From contig JAGWMJ010000018.1 in assembly GCA_028871815.1 (NCBI GenBank), positions 1 to 36,728 of the forward strand: a stretch of 36,728 nucleotides of DNA. The letters run 5' to 3'. The notes under the pieces were generated by a model. It did no database searches. It was not told where the DNA came from and worked only from the letters and a program-made list of their open reading frames with translations. Made by a program: the position numbers and the translations under genes. The DNA is from Armatimonadota bacterium. GTDB lineage: Bacteria; Armatimonadota; Chthonomonadetes; Chthonomonadales; Chthonomonadaceae. Every line of letters begins with the position of its first letter. The first letter of the stretch is position 1. Below are positions 1-8,693 of the stretch, one piece after another.

Positions 1-182
1 GTTATCGACAGCCAACTGGTCCCAGAGTTCGTAGTTCTAGTGACGACCTGGCTGAACGTGATGCCGTCGACCGTCCGGGGACGTGACGTGCGAGTGACTG
101 TGGCCAGGCCGGCTCCGCCGCCGCATCCCGAGCCGACCAGGGTGGCTGCAAAGATCGCAGCCGCAAGATAGGCGCTCTTCAT
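1..182 (-). CDS. Putative lipoprotein, partial (3' end beyond window)
   Basis: A leftward frame opens at ATG 182 and stays open to the window edge, giving about 60 residues. The N-terminus is MKSAYLAAAIFAATLVGSGC followed by a glycine-rich GGGAG stretch. It has one Lys, a hydrophobic core and a Cys at residue 20, as in a lipoprotein signal, although the residue at -3 is Gly, which is not the commonest lipobox. An AGAAGGAA ribosome-binding site lies about 8 bases upstream of the ATG. After the Cys the chain is rich in Thr, Ser and Arg, with no domain I recognise. It would be an envelope lipoprotein of unknown role. It diverges from the beta-propeller gene to the right. Confidence 0.6.
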   Translation of the reverse strand, partial: MKSAYLAAAIFAATLVGSGCGGGAGLATVTRTSRPRTVDGITFSQVVTRTTNSGTSWLSI

Positions 183-667
183 GGCATTCTTTCCTTCTGG
201 GGGATGAATGGGGGCGTGTCGGTACCCGAAATAGAACGGATAGATGATGGCCGGCGCGAACTGGTGAGGTCCGGGGCAACGCCGTACACGCATTCCCGCC
301 AGAATGACGACGCTGGAACTTGGAACCGAGCGGAAATGCGGGATTCCGAACAGCAGCACGCACAGGTGGGTCAACGCAAGCTGATTAAACGGCCAAGTCG
401 GACAGGCCGCGTCGCGTTGCGCGGCTGCCTGAAGTGTTCCGGTTCATCGGCGCTGCTCCGTTGAATCCCAATTTCGGCCCTTCGATACCGGTCTACCACA
501 AATACCGCCGGTTGGCAACGCCGCGCCGTCGCTGCGCCTGCGGGCTCGAAGAAGGAATCGCCCCAACGACGCGCGAATACACCGCAAATCACCAGGCGTG
601 GCGCCATCTTTGGCTGCTGCGACGCCACGAACGGGGCCACTCTTGCCGGCCCGGAAAGGACGACGCG
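183..667. other. 485-bp divergent intergenic region
   Basis: This separates the leftward lipoprotein gene from the rightward beta-propeller gene. Short open frames exist in several phases but none has a convincing ribosome-binding site. One inverted repeat stands out: CGTGGCG at 597-603 and CGCCACG at 623-629, a 7-bp stem with a 19-base loop, in the leader of the right-hand gene. I see no consensus promoter. Confidence 0.4.
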
Positions 668-2074
668 ATGAATGCAGGAACCTACATTGGTCAACGGAGT
701 CGAGGCTGGGTGCGCTGGCTCGCCACTGCCTCAACTGCTGCCGTTTTGACCGCCGTCACCGTGGCTGCGCAGGCGCAATGGGAGCGCACCATTGCGGATC
801 CGCTTGTGGCGAATGGTGCGACGAGCTGCCAGGCGCTCGTGGTGGATGGCAGCGGCAACGTGGATGTTCTAATCAACCTGGCGGGCGCCACCTCAGCACA
901 GAATACGTTTGAAGTGGTGCAGTTCAATCAGGCCGGGGTGCGGCAGTGGGCGCAGCTTGGCCCGGCAAACTGCTTTGGGCAGTCGCTGGCGATCAGGCCG
1001 CAGGGCGACATCTTTGTCAGTGCAAACTCAACGTCGCCATTTCCTGGCGAGACGCTCCTGGCACATCTCGCGTCCAATGGGGCTTACCTCTTCTTGCGCG
1101 CGTACCTTGATTCGAAGATGCCATTCAATGCCTCCAGTAACTTTTCTGGTAACAATCTGGCCGTGGACTCATCCGGCAACGTGTCTATAGCCATGACTGG
1201 CCTGTTTGTTGCGTTCTTGCCGCAGGTTACCGACGTACAGGTTGCGGAAGTGCTGAAGGTGAATCAGGTTGGCTCACCAATGTGGGTTGGCGAGTACTGG
1301 GGCGGTACGGGCACCGGCGCAACGATCTCGGCAATGGGCACCGACAGTTCCGGCGACGTCCTGTTCGAAGGAACCTTGCAGAATTCAACCGAGATCACGG
1401 GCATGTTTGCGGCCGGCAACGGTAGTCTGGTGTGGTTACGCCAGTTTAAGGTCCCTGGACAGTCTTTCGGTGATGGCCGCAGTATCACTGTGGATGCCAA
1501 CTCCAAGTTAGCGTATACCGTGGGGTCAACCACCAACGGCGCGGAGACCGCCGTCGGCACAACCCTTCAGAAATTCGATACAAATGGCGATGTACTGGAG
1601 CAGCGTGTGCTGGCGAACGGGTCCTTTACGGATTCTACCTACACGCAAATAGCCTTCGGCGCCAGTGATACGATCTGGATAGGCGGTGTTTCCAACTTGC
1701 GTCCTGGAGTCGCTCAGTTTGACGCCAATGATAACTTCGCATGGATCAGCCAGTATGCGGTACCAGCATCTTTCCCGCAGACGACCGGTGTGGAGCAATT
1801 GGTGGTAACCAAGAGCGGCAATTCGATCTTCAAGGGATCCATGACGGGCACCGGTACCAACGCAACGAGTTACATGTTCCTGATAAAGGTGGGCCCCACG
1901 GGCGCCAGGTTAAGCGCCAACTTCCTCAAAGCGCCCCCGGGATTCTTTTTAGGCGCCAGCGGTGGAGGCGGTCTTGCATCGGACATCTCTGGCCATGAGG
2001 ACTTTGCGACGAACGAGGAGAACATGAGCGGCCTCCAAAGCACCGAACGGGGCATGGTGGGTCAGTATCCGTAG
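668..2074 (+). CDS. Exported beta-propeller-like protein (SBBP/NHL-type repeats)
   Basis: The product is 468 aa starting at ATG 668, chosen because GGAAAGGA sits just upstream (653-660) and a signal peptide follows: an Arg-rich start, the core WLATASTAAVLTAVTVAAQA, and likely cleavage after AQA. The open frame runs further upstream but without a signal sequence or ribosome-binding site. The mature part contains repeated units of the type VDGSGNV, VDSSGNV, TDSSGDV and VDANSKL, spaced about 45-60 residues apart. This is the pattern of bacterial SBBP and related beta-propeller blades. No catalytic motif is visible. It is probably a secreted or periplasmic binding or structural protein. There are no clear operon partners: the upstream gene diverges and the downstream gene converges. 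Confidence 0.7.
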   Translation: MNAGTYIGQRSRGWVRWLATASTAAVLTAVTVAAQAQWERTIADPLVANGATSCQALVVDGSGNVDVLINLAGATSAQNTFEVVQFNQAGVRQWAQLGPANCFGQSLAIRPQGDIFVSANSTSPFPGETLLAHLASNGAYLFLRAYLDSKMPFNASSNFSGNNLAVDSSGNVSIAMTGLFVAFLPQVTDVQVAEVLKVNQVGSPMWVGEYWGGTGTGATISAMGTDSSGDVLFEGTLQNSTEITGMFAAGNGSLVWLRQFKVPGQSFGDGRSITVDANSKLAYTVGSTTNGAETAVGTTLQKFDTNGDVLEQRVLANGSFTDSTYTQIAFGASDTIWIGGVSNLRPGVAQFDANDNFAWISQYAVPASFPQTTGVEQLVVTKSGNSIFKGSMTGTGTNATSYMFLIKVGPTGARLSANFLKAPPGFFLGASGGGGLASDISGHEDFATNEENMSGLQSTERGMVGQYP

Positions 2075-2085
2075 GCTGTGCTGTG

Positions 2086-2178
2086 GTTCAACGGGGATAG
2101 GGCGAGGCGCGCCGGCGGCACGTCGATGAGTCGTCACCACGACGGTGGTTACTCTGGCGTGCCGTTACCCCGTTGAAC
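2086..2178. repeat. Nested inverted repeat between convergent genes
   Basis: The outer arms are a perfect 11-bp inverted repeat (GTTCAACGGGG at 2086-2096, CCCCGTTGAAC at 2168-2178). Inside lies CGGCACG...CGTGCCG (the right half ends at 2164), and in the centre GTCGT-CACC-ACGAC. The structure sits between two convergent genes, and its right arm covers the last codons of the dehydratase. There is no T-tract. It may act as a two-way transcription stop, or it may be a small palindromic mobile repeat. Confidence 0.55.
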
Positions 2179-4108
2179 GCAGGCGCCGCTCAATAGCCTC
2201 GGCATCATAAACGCAGCCGCCCCACACGCCGCCGCTGGCCCTCTGCAGCGCTGCCCAGAGTCGTGTGGCCTCCGGCAGGTCCGGGTCGGGCGCCATGGCG
2301 GCATGTGGATCACGGAGCGCCAACTGCGTTGCTCCCCAGTCGGCGCCATGCGTCACACCATTGGCGCCGACCAGGTTCAACCGGCCATCCAGGCTCGTCA
2401 GGTCCAGGTCTATTTCAATCACGTCGTCATCCTGCAGTCGGCCGATTGGACCTCCGGCCAGCCCTTCCGGACTGACGTGCCCGATGCACGCTCCTGTGCT
2501 GACGCCCGAGAAACGCGCATCGGTAATCACGGCAACGCGCCAGCCCCAGTCCAGATAGCGCAAGGCCGAGGTCACCTGGTAGATCTCTTCCATGCCGCAG
2601 CCCATTGGCCCACGCCCAATGAGAGTCACCACGTCGCCCGGCCGGATCGGCTCTGCCGCGCCGGTCGCCTTGATCGCGGCGACTGCGTCGCGCTCCGTTA
2701 CAAAAACGCGAGCGCGGCCGGTGATGCGATACCGGTTTCCGTTGACCAACGCCCGCGAATCGATCGCGGTGCTTTTGATCACGGCTCCCTCCGGCGCCAG
2801 ATTGCCCGTTGGGAAGCAAAGTGTCGGCGTCAGGCCAAGCTGGCGCGCCGCTGCGGGACTCATAATGACCCGGTCAGCCCGCACCCCGTCGGCATCCAGC
2901 AGCCGCTGTTTCAGGCAAGCCCGCCGCTCCGAGCGCTCCCACCGCTCAATGCGCTGCCGCAGCGTATTACCCTCAACCGTCAGGCATTCCAGATTCAGAA
3001 GCCCGGTATCTTTTAACGCGAGCATCACTTCAGGCACCCCGCCTGCCAGGTAGACCTGCACCGTCGGATGGCCTACCGGTCCGTTCGGCAGCGCGTCCAC
3101 GATCCTCGGGGTCATGCGGTTGACCTCACGCCAGTCGTCGACGCTCGGCCTGGTAAGCCCCGCGCAGAACGCGATTGCCGTCAGGTGCAGCAGGAGATTG
3201 GTGGATCCGCCAAACGCAGCGTGGATCACCATCGCGTTCCGAATCGCTGCCGGGGTTATCACATCGCACAGCCGCAGCCCGCGTTTCTCCATCGCCACCA
3301 CGGCTTCGGCCGTCCGGCGCGCAGTATCGTGCCAGATCGGCTGGCCGCTCGGCGCCAGCGCAGCATGGCAAACCGTGATGCCAAGCGCCTCGGCCACCAC
3401 CTGCGCCGTGGCGGCCGTACCCAGGAACTGGCAGCCACCGCCCGGAGTGGCGCACGTACGGCAGCCGATCTCTGAGGCCTCTTCTACCGTGAGCATCCCG
3501 TGGGCGAAGCGCGCGCCGATGGTCTGCGCCTTGCCGGCGTCTTCACCATCTTCGGCCGGCAGCGTCACGCCGCCGGGAATGAGCGCGCCGGCCAGAGATC
3601 CGGCTTCGGCAAGGGCCATCATCATCGCCGGCAGCCCTTTGTCGCACGTGGCGATTCCGATAACACCGCGGCGCTTCGGCAGGCTCCGGATGAGACGCCC
3701 GAAGACCGATACGGCATCGTTCCGGTAGGCCAGGCTGTCCATCATCCCTGCTGTGCCCTGCGTGCGACCGTCACAAGGGCCCGAGCAGAAGGCCGCATAC
3801 GGAATACAGCGCAGCTGCCACAGAACGCGCGCTGCGGTCTCCATCAAGAGCCCAACCTCCCAGTGGCCCGTATGGTAGCCAAGCGCCAGTGGCGCTCCAT
3901 CTGGCCGGCGGATGCCGCCCTGTGTGCTCAGCAGCAGGAACTCCGGAAGGCCGAGCGACTGTGGCGGCAGCCCCATGCCCACATCCTGGCTCCAGCCAAA
4001 CAGGTTGCCGCTCGGCTCATGGCGGAGCATCTCCGCGGTAAGCGGGAGCGCGCCCACAGGGCCGGTGGCGCGCGTTTGCACGTCGTAGATCGATGCGCGT
4101 TGCGTCAT
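2165..4108 (-). CDS. YjhG/YagF-family dehydratase, probable D-xylonate dehydratase
   Basis: The 647-aa product belongs to the IlvD/Edd iron-sulfur dehydratase superfamily. The cluster-ligand regions are visible: [11 protein letters not shown] (Cys112), TCDKGLPA (Cys155) and [13 protein letters not shown] (Cys226). The C-terminal half has the usual DARFSG...[14 protein letters not shown] block. The length and the [13 protein letters not shown] segment fit the E. coli YjhG/YagF branch (about 655 aa), which dehydrates D-xylonate to 2-dehydro-3-deoxy-D-xylonate, rather than IlvD proper (about 560-615 aa). The start is ATG 4108, with a weak ribosome-binding site. It is the last gene of a leftward run, 48 bases after the HEAT-TM gene, so it may be co-transcribed. 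No other xylonate-pathway gene is in the window, so the substrate is inferred from family; another sugar acid is possible. Confidence 0.85.
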   Translation of the reverse strand: MTQRASIYDVQTRATGPVGALPLTAEMLRHEPSGNLFGWSQDVGMGLPPQSLGLPEFLLLSTQGGIRRPDGAPLALGYHTGHWEVGLLMETAARVLWQLRCIPYAAFCSGPCDGRTQGTAGMMDSLAYRNDAVSVFGRLIRSLPKRRGVIGIATCDKGLPAMMMALAEAGSLAGALIPGGVTLPAEDGEDAGKAQTIGARFAHGMLTVEEASEIGCRTCATPGGGCQFLGTAATAQVVAEALGITVCHAALAPSGQPIWHDTARRTAEAVVAMEKRGLRLCDVITPAAIRNAMVIHAAFGGSTNLLLHLTAIAFCAGLTRPSVDDWREVNRMTPRIVDALPNGPVGHPTVQVYLAGGVPEVMLALKDTGLLNLECLTVEGNTLRQRIERWERSERRACLKQRLLDADGVRADRVIMSPAAARQLGLTPTLCFPTGNLAPEGAVIKSTAIDSRALVNGNRYRITGRARVFVTERDAVAAIKATGAAEPIRPGDVVTLIGRGPMGCGMEEIYQVTSALRYLDWGWRVAVITDARFSGVSTGACIGHVSPEGLAGGPIGRLQDDDVIEIDLDLTSLDGRLNLVGANGVTHGADWGATQLALRDPHAAMAPDPDLPEATRLWAALQRASGGVWGGCVYDAEAIERRLRSTG

Positions 4109-4156
4109 GAGTGGGTCCGACCGTGCTCAACACAAACCGCACTGCCGGCGGCAGCC

Positions 4157-5251
4157 TCAGGGTTCACCGTCAGAGCCATTCAGCAGCCGAAGGAGCGCGG
4201 AGTCGTCACCTACGGCGGATACAGCCGGCCGGAGCAGGGTGTGGGCGCCACGCTGCCGCTCTACGCGTGCCGCGATGGTACTGATCGCGGTTTGTACCGC
4301 GTGACTCAAAGCTGTCGATCGGCGCACGCGCCGGTCGCGGGCGAGTCGCTCCAACGCGGACATCGAGGTGGCGTCACCGACGTATGACAGAGCCCGTAAC
4401 ACGCAAAGCCTTGCGGTCTCATCCATTGCCGGTCGATCATCGCCGAACGAAGCGGCAAGGTGAGCCAGGGATTGGAGGGCTGACGAGGAGATGCTTCCCG
4501 CATATTCGGTGTTGATCGTGGCAAGGGAAGGAAGAAGTGCATCAAGCGCGCTTCTTCCGATAATCCCGGAGCTTACCTCGGTCAGCGCTGCCAGCGTATC
4601 GACATTCGCTGCGTCCGGCTGACGGCGCAGGGCATGGATCGCCGCCGCGCGAACTCGGGATCGATGTGTCCGCCCCGCACACCAGGTTGATAATGCTGCG
4701 GTCCCGATTACAGCGAGGAACGCCGCGAAGGCCTCAGGGAAGACATCCACAACATGAAACCAGTACAGCACTCCGACCGCCGCAACCGCCACGAACCATG
4801 ACTCACTGCACGCCCGCCGTATGGCGGCCCAGCAGGAGATGGACCGGCGATACGCTGCAGCCTGACGCAGCATCGCCAAAGCTGCCCGTCGCTCGTCGCC
4901 GGCCAGCGTCAATCTGCCGAGTGACCACGCCGCCACACGCTGCTGCTTCCAACTGTATTCCGATGGCCTCAGCAGCGCCTGAAGTAGGGGCCGGATGTCG
5001 GCATTTGAAACCGCTTGTTGACTCAGGATTCGACGCGCCAGTTTGCGGATCGGGTCCGACTTCGAAAGCGACTTCAGCACGCTGGTGAGGTCGTCTGCTT
5101 CTTCAATCTGCAAATCGATGTAGTGCGAGACGTGCGCCTGGTCCAGCGCATCGCCGTCGGGCTCCGATGGCTCCGTCACATCGGTGAGATCGCCGTCCAC
5201 CGGTGCCACTTCCGTGTGGTCTCGTTCAGATTGCGGCTCGATGGAATGCAC
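4157..5251 (-). CDS. HEAT-repeat-like membrane protein (paralog of the 6924-5830 gene)
   Basis: The product is 364 aa from a GTG start at 5251, with GAG directly before it. Residues 1-60 are acidic and polar. A helical segment of HEAT type follows (about 60-140), then two transmembrane helices (about 151-195, from SWFVAVAAVGVLYWF through FAAFLAVIGTAAL), a basic stretch (GRTHRSRVRAAAIHALRR), and a second helical-repeat region to the end. Its C-terminal pattern, RALSYVGD...ALERLARDRRVRR...TLLRPA, matches NALTLFGD...EVERVLKSRPD...TLLRAG in the other 364-aa protein, so the two are paralogs. The gene starts 24 bases after the barrel-like gene ends. It is probably an inner-membrane scaffold; the function is unknown. 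Confidence 0.75.
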   Translation of the reverse strand: MHSIEPQSERDHTEVAPVDGDLTDVTEPSEPDGDALDQAHVSHYIDLQIEEADDLTSVLKSLSKSDPIRKLARRILSQQAVSNADIRPLLQALLRPSEYSWKQQRVAAWSLGRLTLAGDERRAALAMLRQAAAYRRSISCWAAIRRACSESWFVAVAAVGVLYWFHVVDVFPEAFAAFLAVIGTAALSTWCAGRTHRSRVRAAAIHALRRQPDAANVDTLAALTEVSSGIIGRSALDALLPSLATINTEYAGSISSSALQSLAHLAASFGDDRPAMDETARLCVLRALSYVGDATSMSALERLARDRRVRRSTALSHAVQTAISTIAARVERQRGAHTLLRPAVSAVGDDSALLRLLNGSDGEP

Positions 5252-5275
5252 CTCGATGGTTAAGCTACGCGCGCT

Positions 5276-5833
5276 TTACAGCGCCACTCGAATGCCAACC
5301 TCGGCTACAGGCCGGCCGGCGCCGGTAAAGAGGAGAGCGGCCTCGCCGGTGAGTGCGGATGAGATGCGTGTGCCAACAAGCATCTTCGCCCCTAGCGCCA
5401 GTCGTCCGCTGTTGACATACGGTCCGGCGCCAACCCCCACGTACGAGCGATGCGAATTCCCGATATCGACTACCTGATCGAGAGATAGAGCCAGCACCGA
5501 GCCCGGAAGCCCCACAAAGCTGGCAGAACTGAAGGGGATTATAGCGTCGAAATCGATACGAGTCCTCCAGGCTGGCGCCAGGTGCGCGCCGGTCAAAGTA
5601 ACATCGAAACCGCCGGCAAAAGCAACGCGGCGGCCGAATCCCATACCCAGGCGAAGATGGGCATAGCCATCCCACGACGGCGTTCCGCTCTCCAGGTGGT
5701 AGACGGGCGCAATCGCGTCTGGTTTCGTACCCGCACCATCCACCCCTACAGCAAACGCCGGTGTTGACGATGCCAGGAGTGTTACTGCGATCATAGCCAT
5801 ACGCCTGATGGTTTTCAGAGTACCTCTCCTCAT
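5276..5833 (-). CDS. Exported protein, outer-membrane barrel-like
   Basis: The product is 185 aa. Residues 1-28 form a signal peptide (basic start, MIAVTLLASSTPAFA, cleavage after AFA). The rest alternates hydrophobic and polar residues in short strands rich in Gly and aromatics (YAHLRLGMGFGRRVAFAGGF, RSYVGVGAGPYVNSGRLALG) and ends in GIRVAL. That looks like a small beta-barrel, although the final residue is Leu rather than the usual Phe. Its ATG overlaps the stop of the upstream HEAT-TM gene (ATGA, 5833-5830), so translation is probably coupled. No good independent ribosome-binding site is seen. Lying between two paralogous HEAT-TM genes suggests the three products work together. Confidence 0.65.
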   Translation of the reverse strand: MRRGTLKTIRRMAMIAVTLLASSTPAFAVGVDGAGTKPDAIAPVYHLESGTPSWDGYAHLRLGMGFGRRVAFAGGFDVTLTGAHLAPAWRTRIDFDAIIPFSSASFVGLPGSVLALSLDQVVDIGNSHRSYVGVGAGPYVNSGRLALGAKMLVGTRISSALTGEAALLFTGAGRPVAEVGIRVAL

Positions 5834-6924
5834 TTGAACTCGAAGGACGGGCTGTTCCCGGAATCTGCCGCAGGCTCAGCCGGCCGCATCAGCTCCTGCG
5901 GCTGCACGGGCGCTCCCGCGGCTGCGCGAACCAGCGTGTGAGCATTGGATGGAGCCTGTCCCGCGCGCAGAAGCGTGCCATACGACTGCTCCTCATTGCG
6001 CCTGCTCAGAAGCACGGCCAGCGCGGTCTCGGCGGCAGCGGCTACCTCCGCATCGGGACGCGACTTGAGCACACGCTCAACTTCCGGCACGGCTCTGCCA
6101 TCGCCAAACAGCGTCAGCGCATTCAGCACCGGTATTTGAGCCGGCGACTTGCGTATGTGCAGCAGCCGGATGAGTCCAGGTACGGTGGTCGGTGGCGCGG
6201 CGGCGTAGTAGTGTTCTTCAGCGCGCTCCATTTGGAACTTCAGCGCCCACCACGCTTCCACCCTTTGCTGCCGTCGCGTGTTCATGTAGCCTTTCAGTAA
6301 AGCATCCAGGGCAATAGGCGACGGGCGCCGGCAGGCCGCCGCTCGCGCGCCGGTGCGCACGCGGCTCACGCGTTTTCGTACCACGCATTCAGTAATGAAT
6401 AGGGCCGGCACCGTGGCAAGTACCGAAAGCAAAACGGTGACTCCAAGGAGTACGCCCACAAAGTCTGCCGGACTCAGGCCCCGCATCGAGAGCGTCGCTA
6501 TTGTCGCGCCTGCCAAACCCAACCCGACCGAGTAACGAACGACCAGCCCAGGGTCGTCTCGGTCATCCGGCATCGCGGCCAGCGCGCAAACCGATGAATA
6601 CAGTGGTTCATGAGAGAGTGAGCCTTCCGGTTGAAGCTCCAACGCCGCGGCGATGGCCCGCAACTCACGCTCGTTTGCTGATCGTGGGCGCCTCAGAAAC
6701 CGCGTAGCAGCAGCCAGTGTTGCAGGGTCACACTCAACACCGGCCCTCGCCGATTCCAACAAAACGGCGGAGGCCGAGTCACGGTGCAGTCGGCGCTGCA
6801 GCCCGGCGAGCCTTCGCTCGCGCGATTCCTCCAGTGGATTATCGATTGCTGAGGCAGCTGCGCCGTTTGCTTGCGCCTCCGGCATCGGTGTCCGCGAGTC
6901 TTGATTACGGTTCTCGTCCATCAC
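5830..6924 (-). CDS. HEAT-repeat-like membrane protein
   Basis: The product is 364 aa from ATG 6924. It has a polar N-terminus, a helical region (about 35-110), two hydrophobic helices (about 128-180, including FVGVLLGVTVLLSVLATVPALF), a basic patch (VVRKRVSRVRTGARAAACRR), then a helical-repeat domain with a recognisable HEAT-like unit IPVLNALTLFGDGRAVPEVERVL. Length, order of parts and the C-terminal motif are shared with the 5251-4157 gene. It is the first of a coupled group of three; the next gene starts inside its stop codon. HEAT domains usually mediate protein contacts; no enzyme motif is seen. The separation from the gene upstream is about 80 bases. Confidence 0.75.
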   Translation of the reverse strand: MMDENRNQDSRTPMPEAQANGAAASAIDNPLEESRERRLAGLQRRLHRDSASAVLLESARAGVECDPATLAAATRFLRRPRSANERELRAIAAALELQPEGSLSHEPLYSSVCALAAMPDDRDDPGLVVRYSVGLGLAGATIATLSMRGLSPADFVGVLLGVTVLLSVLATVPALFITECVVRKRVSRVRTGARAAACRRPSPIALDALLKGYMNTRRQQRVEAWWALKFQMERAEEHYYAAAPPTTVPGLIRLLHIRKSPAQIPVLNALTLFGDGRAVPEVERVLKSRPDAEVAAAAETALAVLLSRRNEEQSYGTLLRAGQAPSNAHTLVRAAAGAPVQPQELMRPAEPAADSGNSPSFEFK

Positions 6925-7003
6925 CTGCCGCCGATCTCAATGGGTTCGGAGGTGATGAGTTTAGCGCAAACTTACCGAGATGTATACCGTGCGCTGCCTG
7001 ACC

Positions 7004-7423
7004 TTATGGTACGTTCCTGACCGCGTCGTGGAGAAACCCACGGAGCATGCCGCCGTGGGCAAGAAGCAGTGCGGTGGCAACCAGAATTGAGAACTGCAGC
7101 GCAAGCTTTAAGATGCCGTTGCGCTTGTCAATCCGGTTCGGCATCATTGCCAATACGCCGCCGAGAGCTGTAGCGCCCAGATCCAAAACCGCACCAAACA
7201 CGTAAAGATGCAGCCCGATCGACGCCACCCAAACCACCGCCGTACTGCCCCACATCAACCAGATCAGACGTGGATTCGAACCGCGGAGATTGAGTGGCAG
7301 CCTTAGCCGCGATACGGCAGTGGCTACCGCGGGCTGGGGCAGGTTGAGGCGCGGAACCGCAGGCGCAACCGGAACGGGCGCTTCGCTAACGCCATCGGTC
7401 GGCGCGTTGGTGTTAGTGGTCAT
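7004..7423 (-). CDS. Small membrane protein, unknown function
   Basis: The product is 139 aa. The first 45 residues are Pro/Ala/Val-rich and low in complexity (a flexible cytoplasmic tail by appearance). They are followed by hydrophobic segments at about 54-75 (IWLMWGSTAVVWVASIGLHL), a shorter one near 76-95, and 105-125 (LKLALQFSILVATALLLAHG). I do not recognise a family. It lies 33 bases after the YetF gene and 79 bases before the HEAT-TM gene, all on the same strand, so it is plausibly part of the same leftward transcript. Confidence 0.6.
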   Translation of the reverse strand: MTTNTNAPTDGVSEAPVPVAPAVPRLNLPQPAVATAVSRLRLPLNLRGSNPRLIWLMWGSTAVVWVASIGLHLYVFGAVLDLGATALGGVLAMMPNRIDKRNGILKLALQFSILVATALLLAHGGMLRGFLHDAVRNVP

Positions 7424-7456
7424 GCAATATCAAAGGCCCGTCCACGCTTCCGCCGC

Positions 7457-7984
7457 CTACTCTGTTATTGCCGATTCGCCGCTCCTCCGTGCAGTTCCTT
7501 CAGCCGCGCTGACAGCCGCATCGCTTTCGATCACGTTGATCTCGCCATCCTCCTCCAGCACGGCATACGCTACCGTCGCCAGGTCATCGCACTCGCGTTC
7601 GCGGATCGCCTGAAGCACATCATCAATCGTAAGGCCGGTGCGCTTCAGGTTCTCTTCAACCGGCTGTCCATCGCGCACCAGTACGACCGCGCCTGCAGAT
7701 ACCAGCCGTCGAGCGGCCGGATAACGCAGCGCCAGTACGGCAATAATGCGGTTGGCTATTAGAAGGGTGGCGGCACACTCAAGGCCCGCCGGGAGCGACA
7801 CATCGCCGTGTACCATCGCCGTTTCAACAGCGCTGCCCAGAACCAGGATCACCGCAAGGTCTACGGCGCCGAGTTGCGCCGTGATGGAGCGGCCCAAAAC
7901 GCGAATCAAGCCGATCAGCACCGCGTAGATAACCAGCGTGCTGCCGACAACCGTTAATAGCTCATTGATTGAGCCGGCAATCAC
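7457..7984 (-). CDS. YetF/DUF421 family membrane protein
   Basis: The product is 175 aa. N-terminal transmembrane helices cover about residues 8-90 and contain the family-like segment LGRSITAQLGAVDLAVILVLGSAVE. A soluble domain follows with VVLVRDGQPVEENLKRTGLT and LATVAYAVLEEDGEINVIE, matching the DUF421 pattern of nucleotide-binding-like alpha/beta units. This is the most diverged of three copies here; it lacks the GKxELGQM motif of the other two. The family includes Bacillus YetF-type proteins, whose biochemical role is not settled. It diverges from the 8115 gene across a 130-bp region. Confidence 0.8.
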   Translation of the reverse strand: MIAGSINELLTVVGSTLVIYAVLIGLIRVLGRSITAQLGAVDLAVILVLGSAVETAMVHGDVSLPAGLECAATLLIANRIIAVLALRYPAARRLVSAGAVVLVRDGQPVEENLKRTGLTIDDVLQAIRERECDDLATVAYAVLEEDGEINVIESDAAVSAAEGTARRSGESAITE

Positions 7985-8114
7985 CAGGGCTCTCCTCTAT
8001 CGGAACTCAACGCCAATCTGCATCATCGTGGCAGCTGTTATCGCCGCCGCGAATATGCTGCCCGTTGTTTCACAATGATAGCTGTCCAACGGTTTCTCCG
8101 GTCCGGAGGCGCTT

Positions 8115-8657
8115 ATGCTGCATGAATGGCTGGCTCTGGTCTTCTCACATCCCTCAGCGCGTGGTTCCCTGGTCATCGCGGGCAAAACCAGCCTGATCTA
8201 TCTGTTCCTTATCATCGGCTTGCGCCTTCTGGGAAAGCGTGAACTGGGCCAGATGACCATTTACGACCTTGTCCTGATCATCATTCTGGCCAATGCCGTT
8301 CAAAATGCCATGGTCGGCTCCGACACCTCGCTGGCCGGCGGTATCGTGGCGGCTGGTACGCTGCTGCTCTTGAACCGCGCGCTCGCGGCTTTGATTATAC
8401 GCTCAGCTCGTGTACAGGCGGTTATGGTCGGCGGCCCACGGCTGATCGTGCACAACGGCAAGATGCTTCGCGACCGGATGGCGAAGGAGGGAATATCCCA
8501 GGAACAGGTCATGGCGGCCCTGCGCGAACATGGCATCAACGATATCTCGATGGTTCAAATGGCGGTTCTTGAGGTCGACGGCACCATCAGCGTGGTTCCG
8601 TCGGCAGCTGGAACGTTCCGGACGCGGCATCACTTCAGGGCGATGCGAATTGGCTGA
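8115..8657 (+). CDS. YetF/DUF421 family membrane protein
   Basis: The product is 180 aa from ATG 8115, with GGAGG about 6 bases upstream. N-terminal hydrophobic helices (about 20-95) contain LRLLGKRELGQMTIYDLVLII and ANAVQNAMVG, both hallmarks of the family. The C-terminal DUF421 domain reads PRLIVHNGKMLRDRM, then ALREHGINDISMVQMAVLEVDG and ISVVP. It is clearly paralogous to the next gene, which begins about 36 bases after its stop, so the two form an operon. Confidence 0.88.
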   Translation: MLHEWLALVFSHPSARGSLVIAGKTSLIYLFLIIGLRLLGKRELGQMTIYDLVLIIILANAVQNAMVGSDTSLAGGIVAAGTLLLLNRALAALIIRSARVQAVMVGGPRLIVHNGKMLRDRMAKEGISQEQVMAALREHGINDISMVQMAVLEVDGTISVVPSAAGTFRTRHHFRAMRIG

Positions 8658-8693
8658 TGCAGCCGCTTGGCCGGAATTGGGAGGTCGTGCGGG

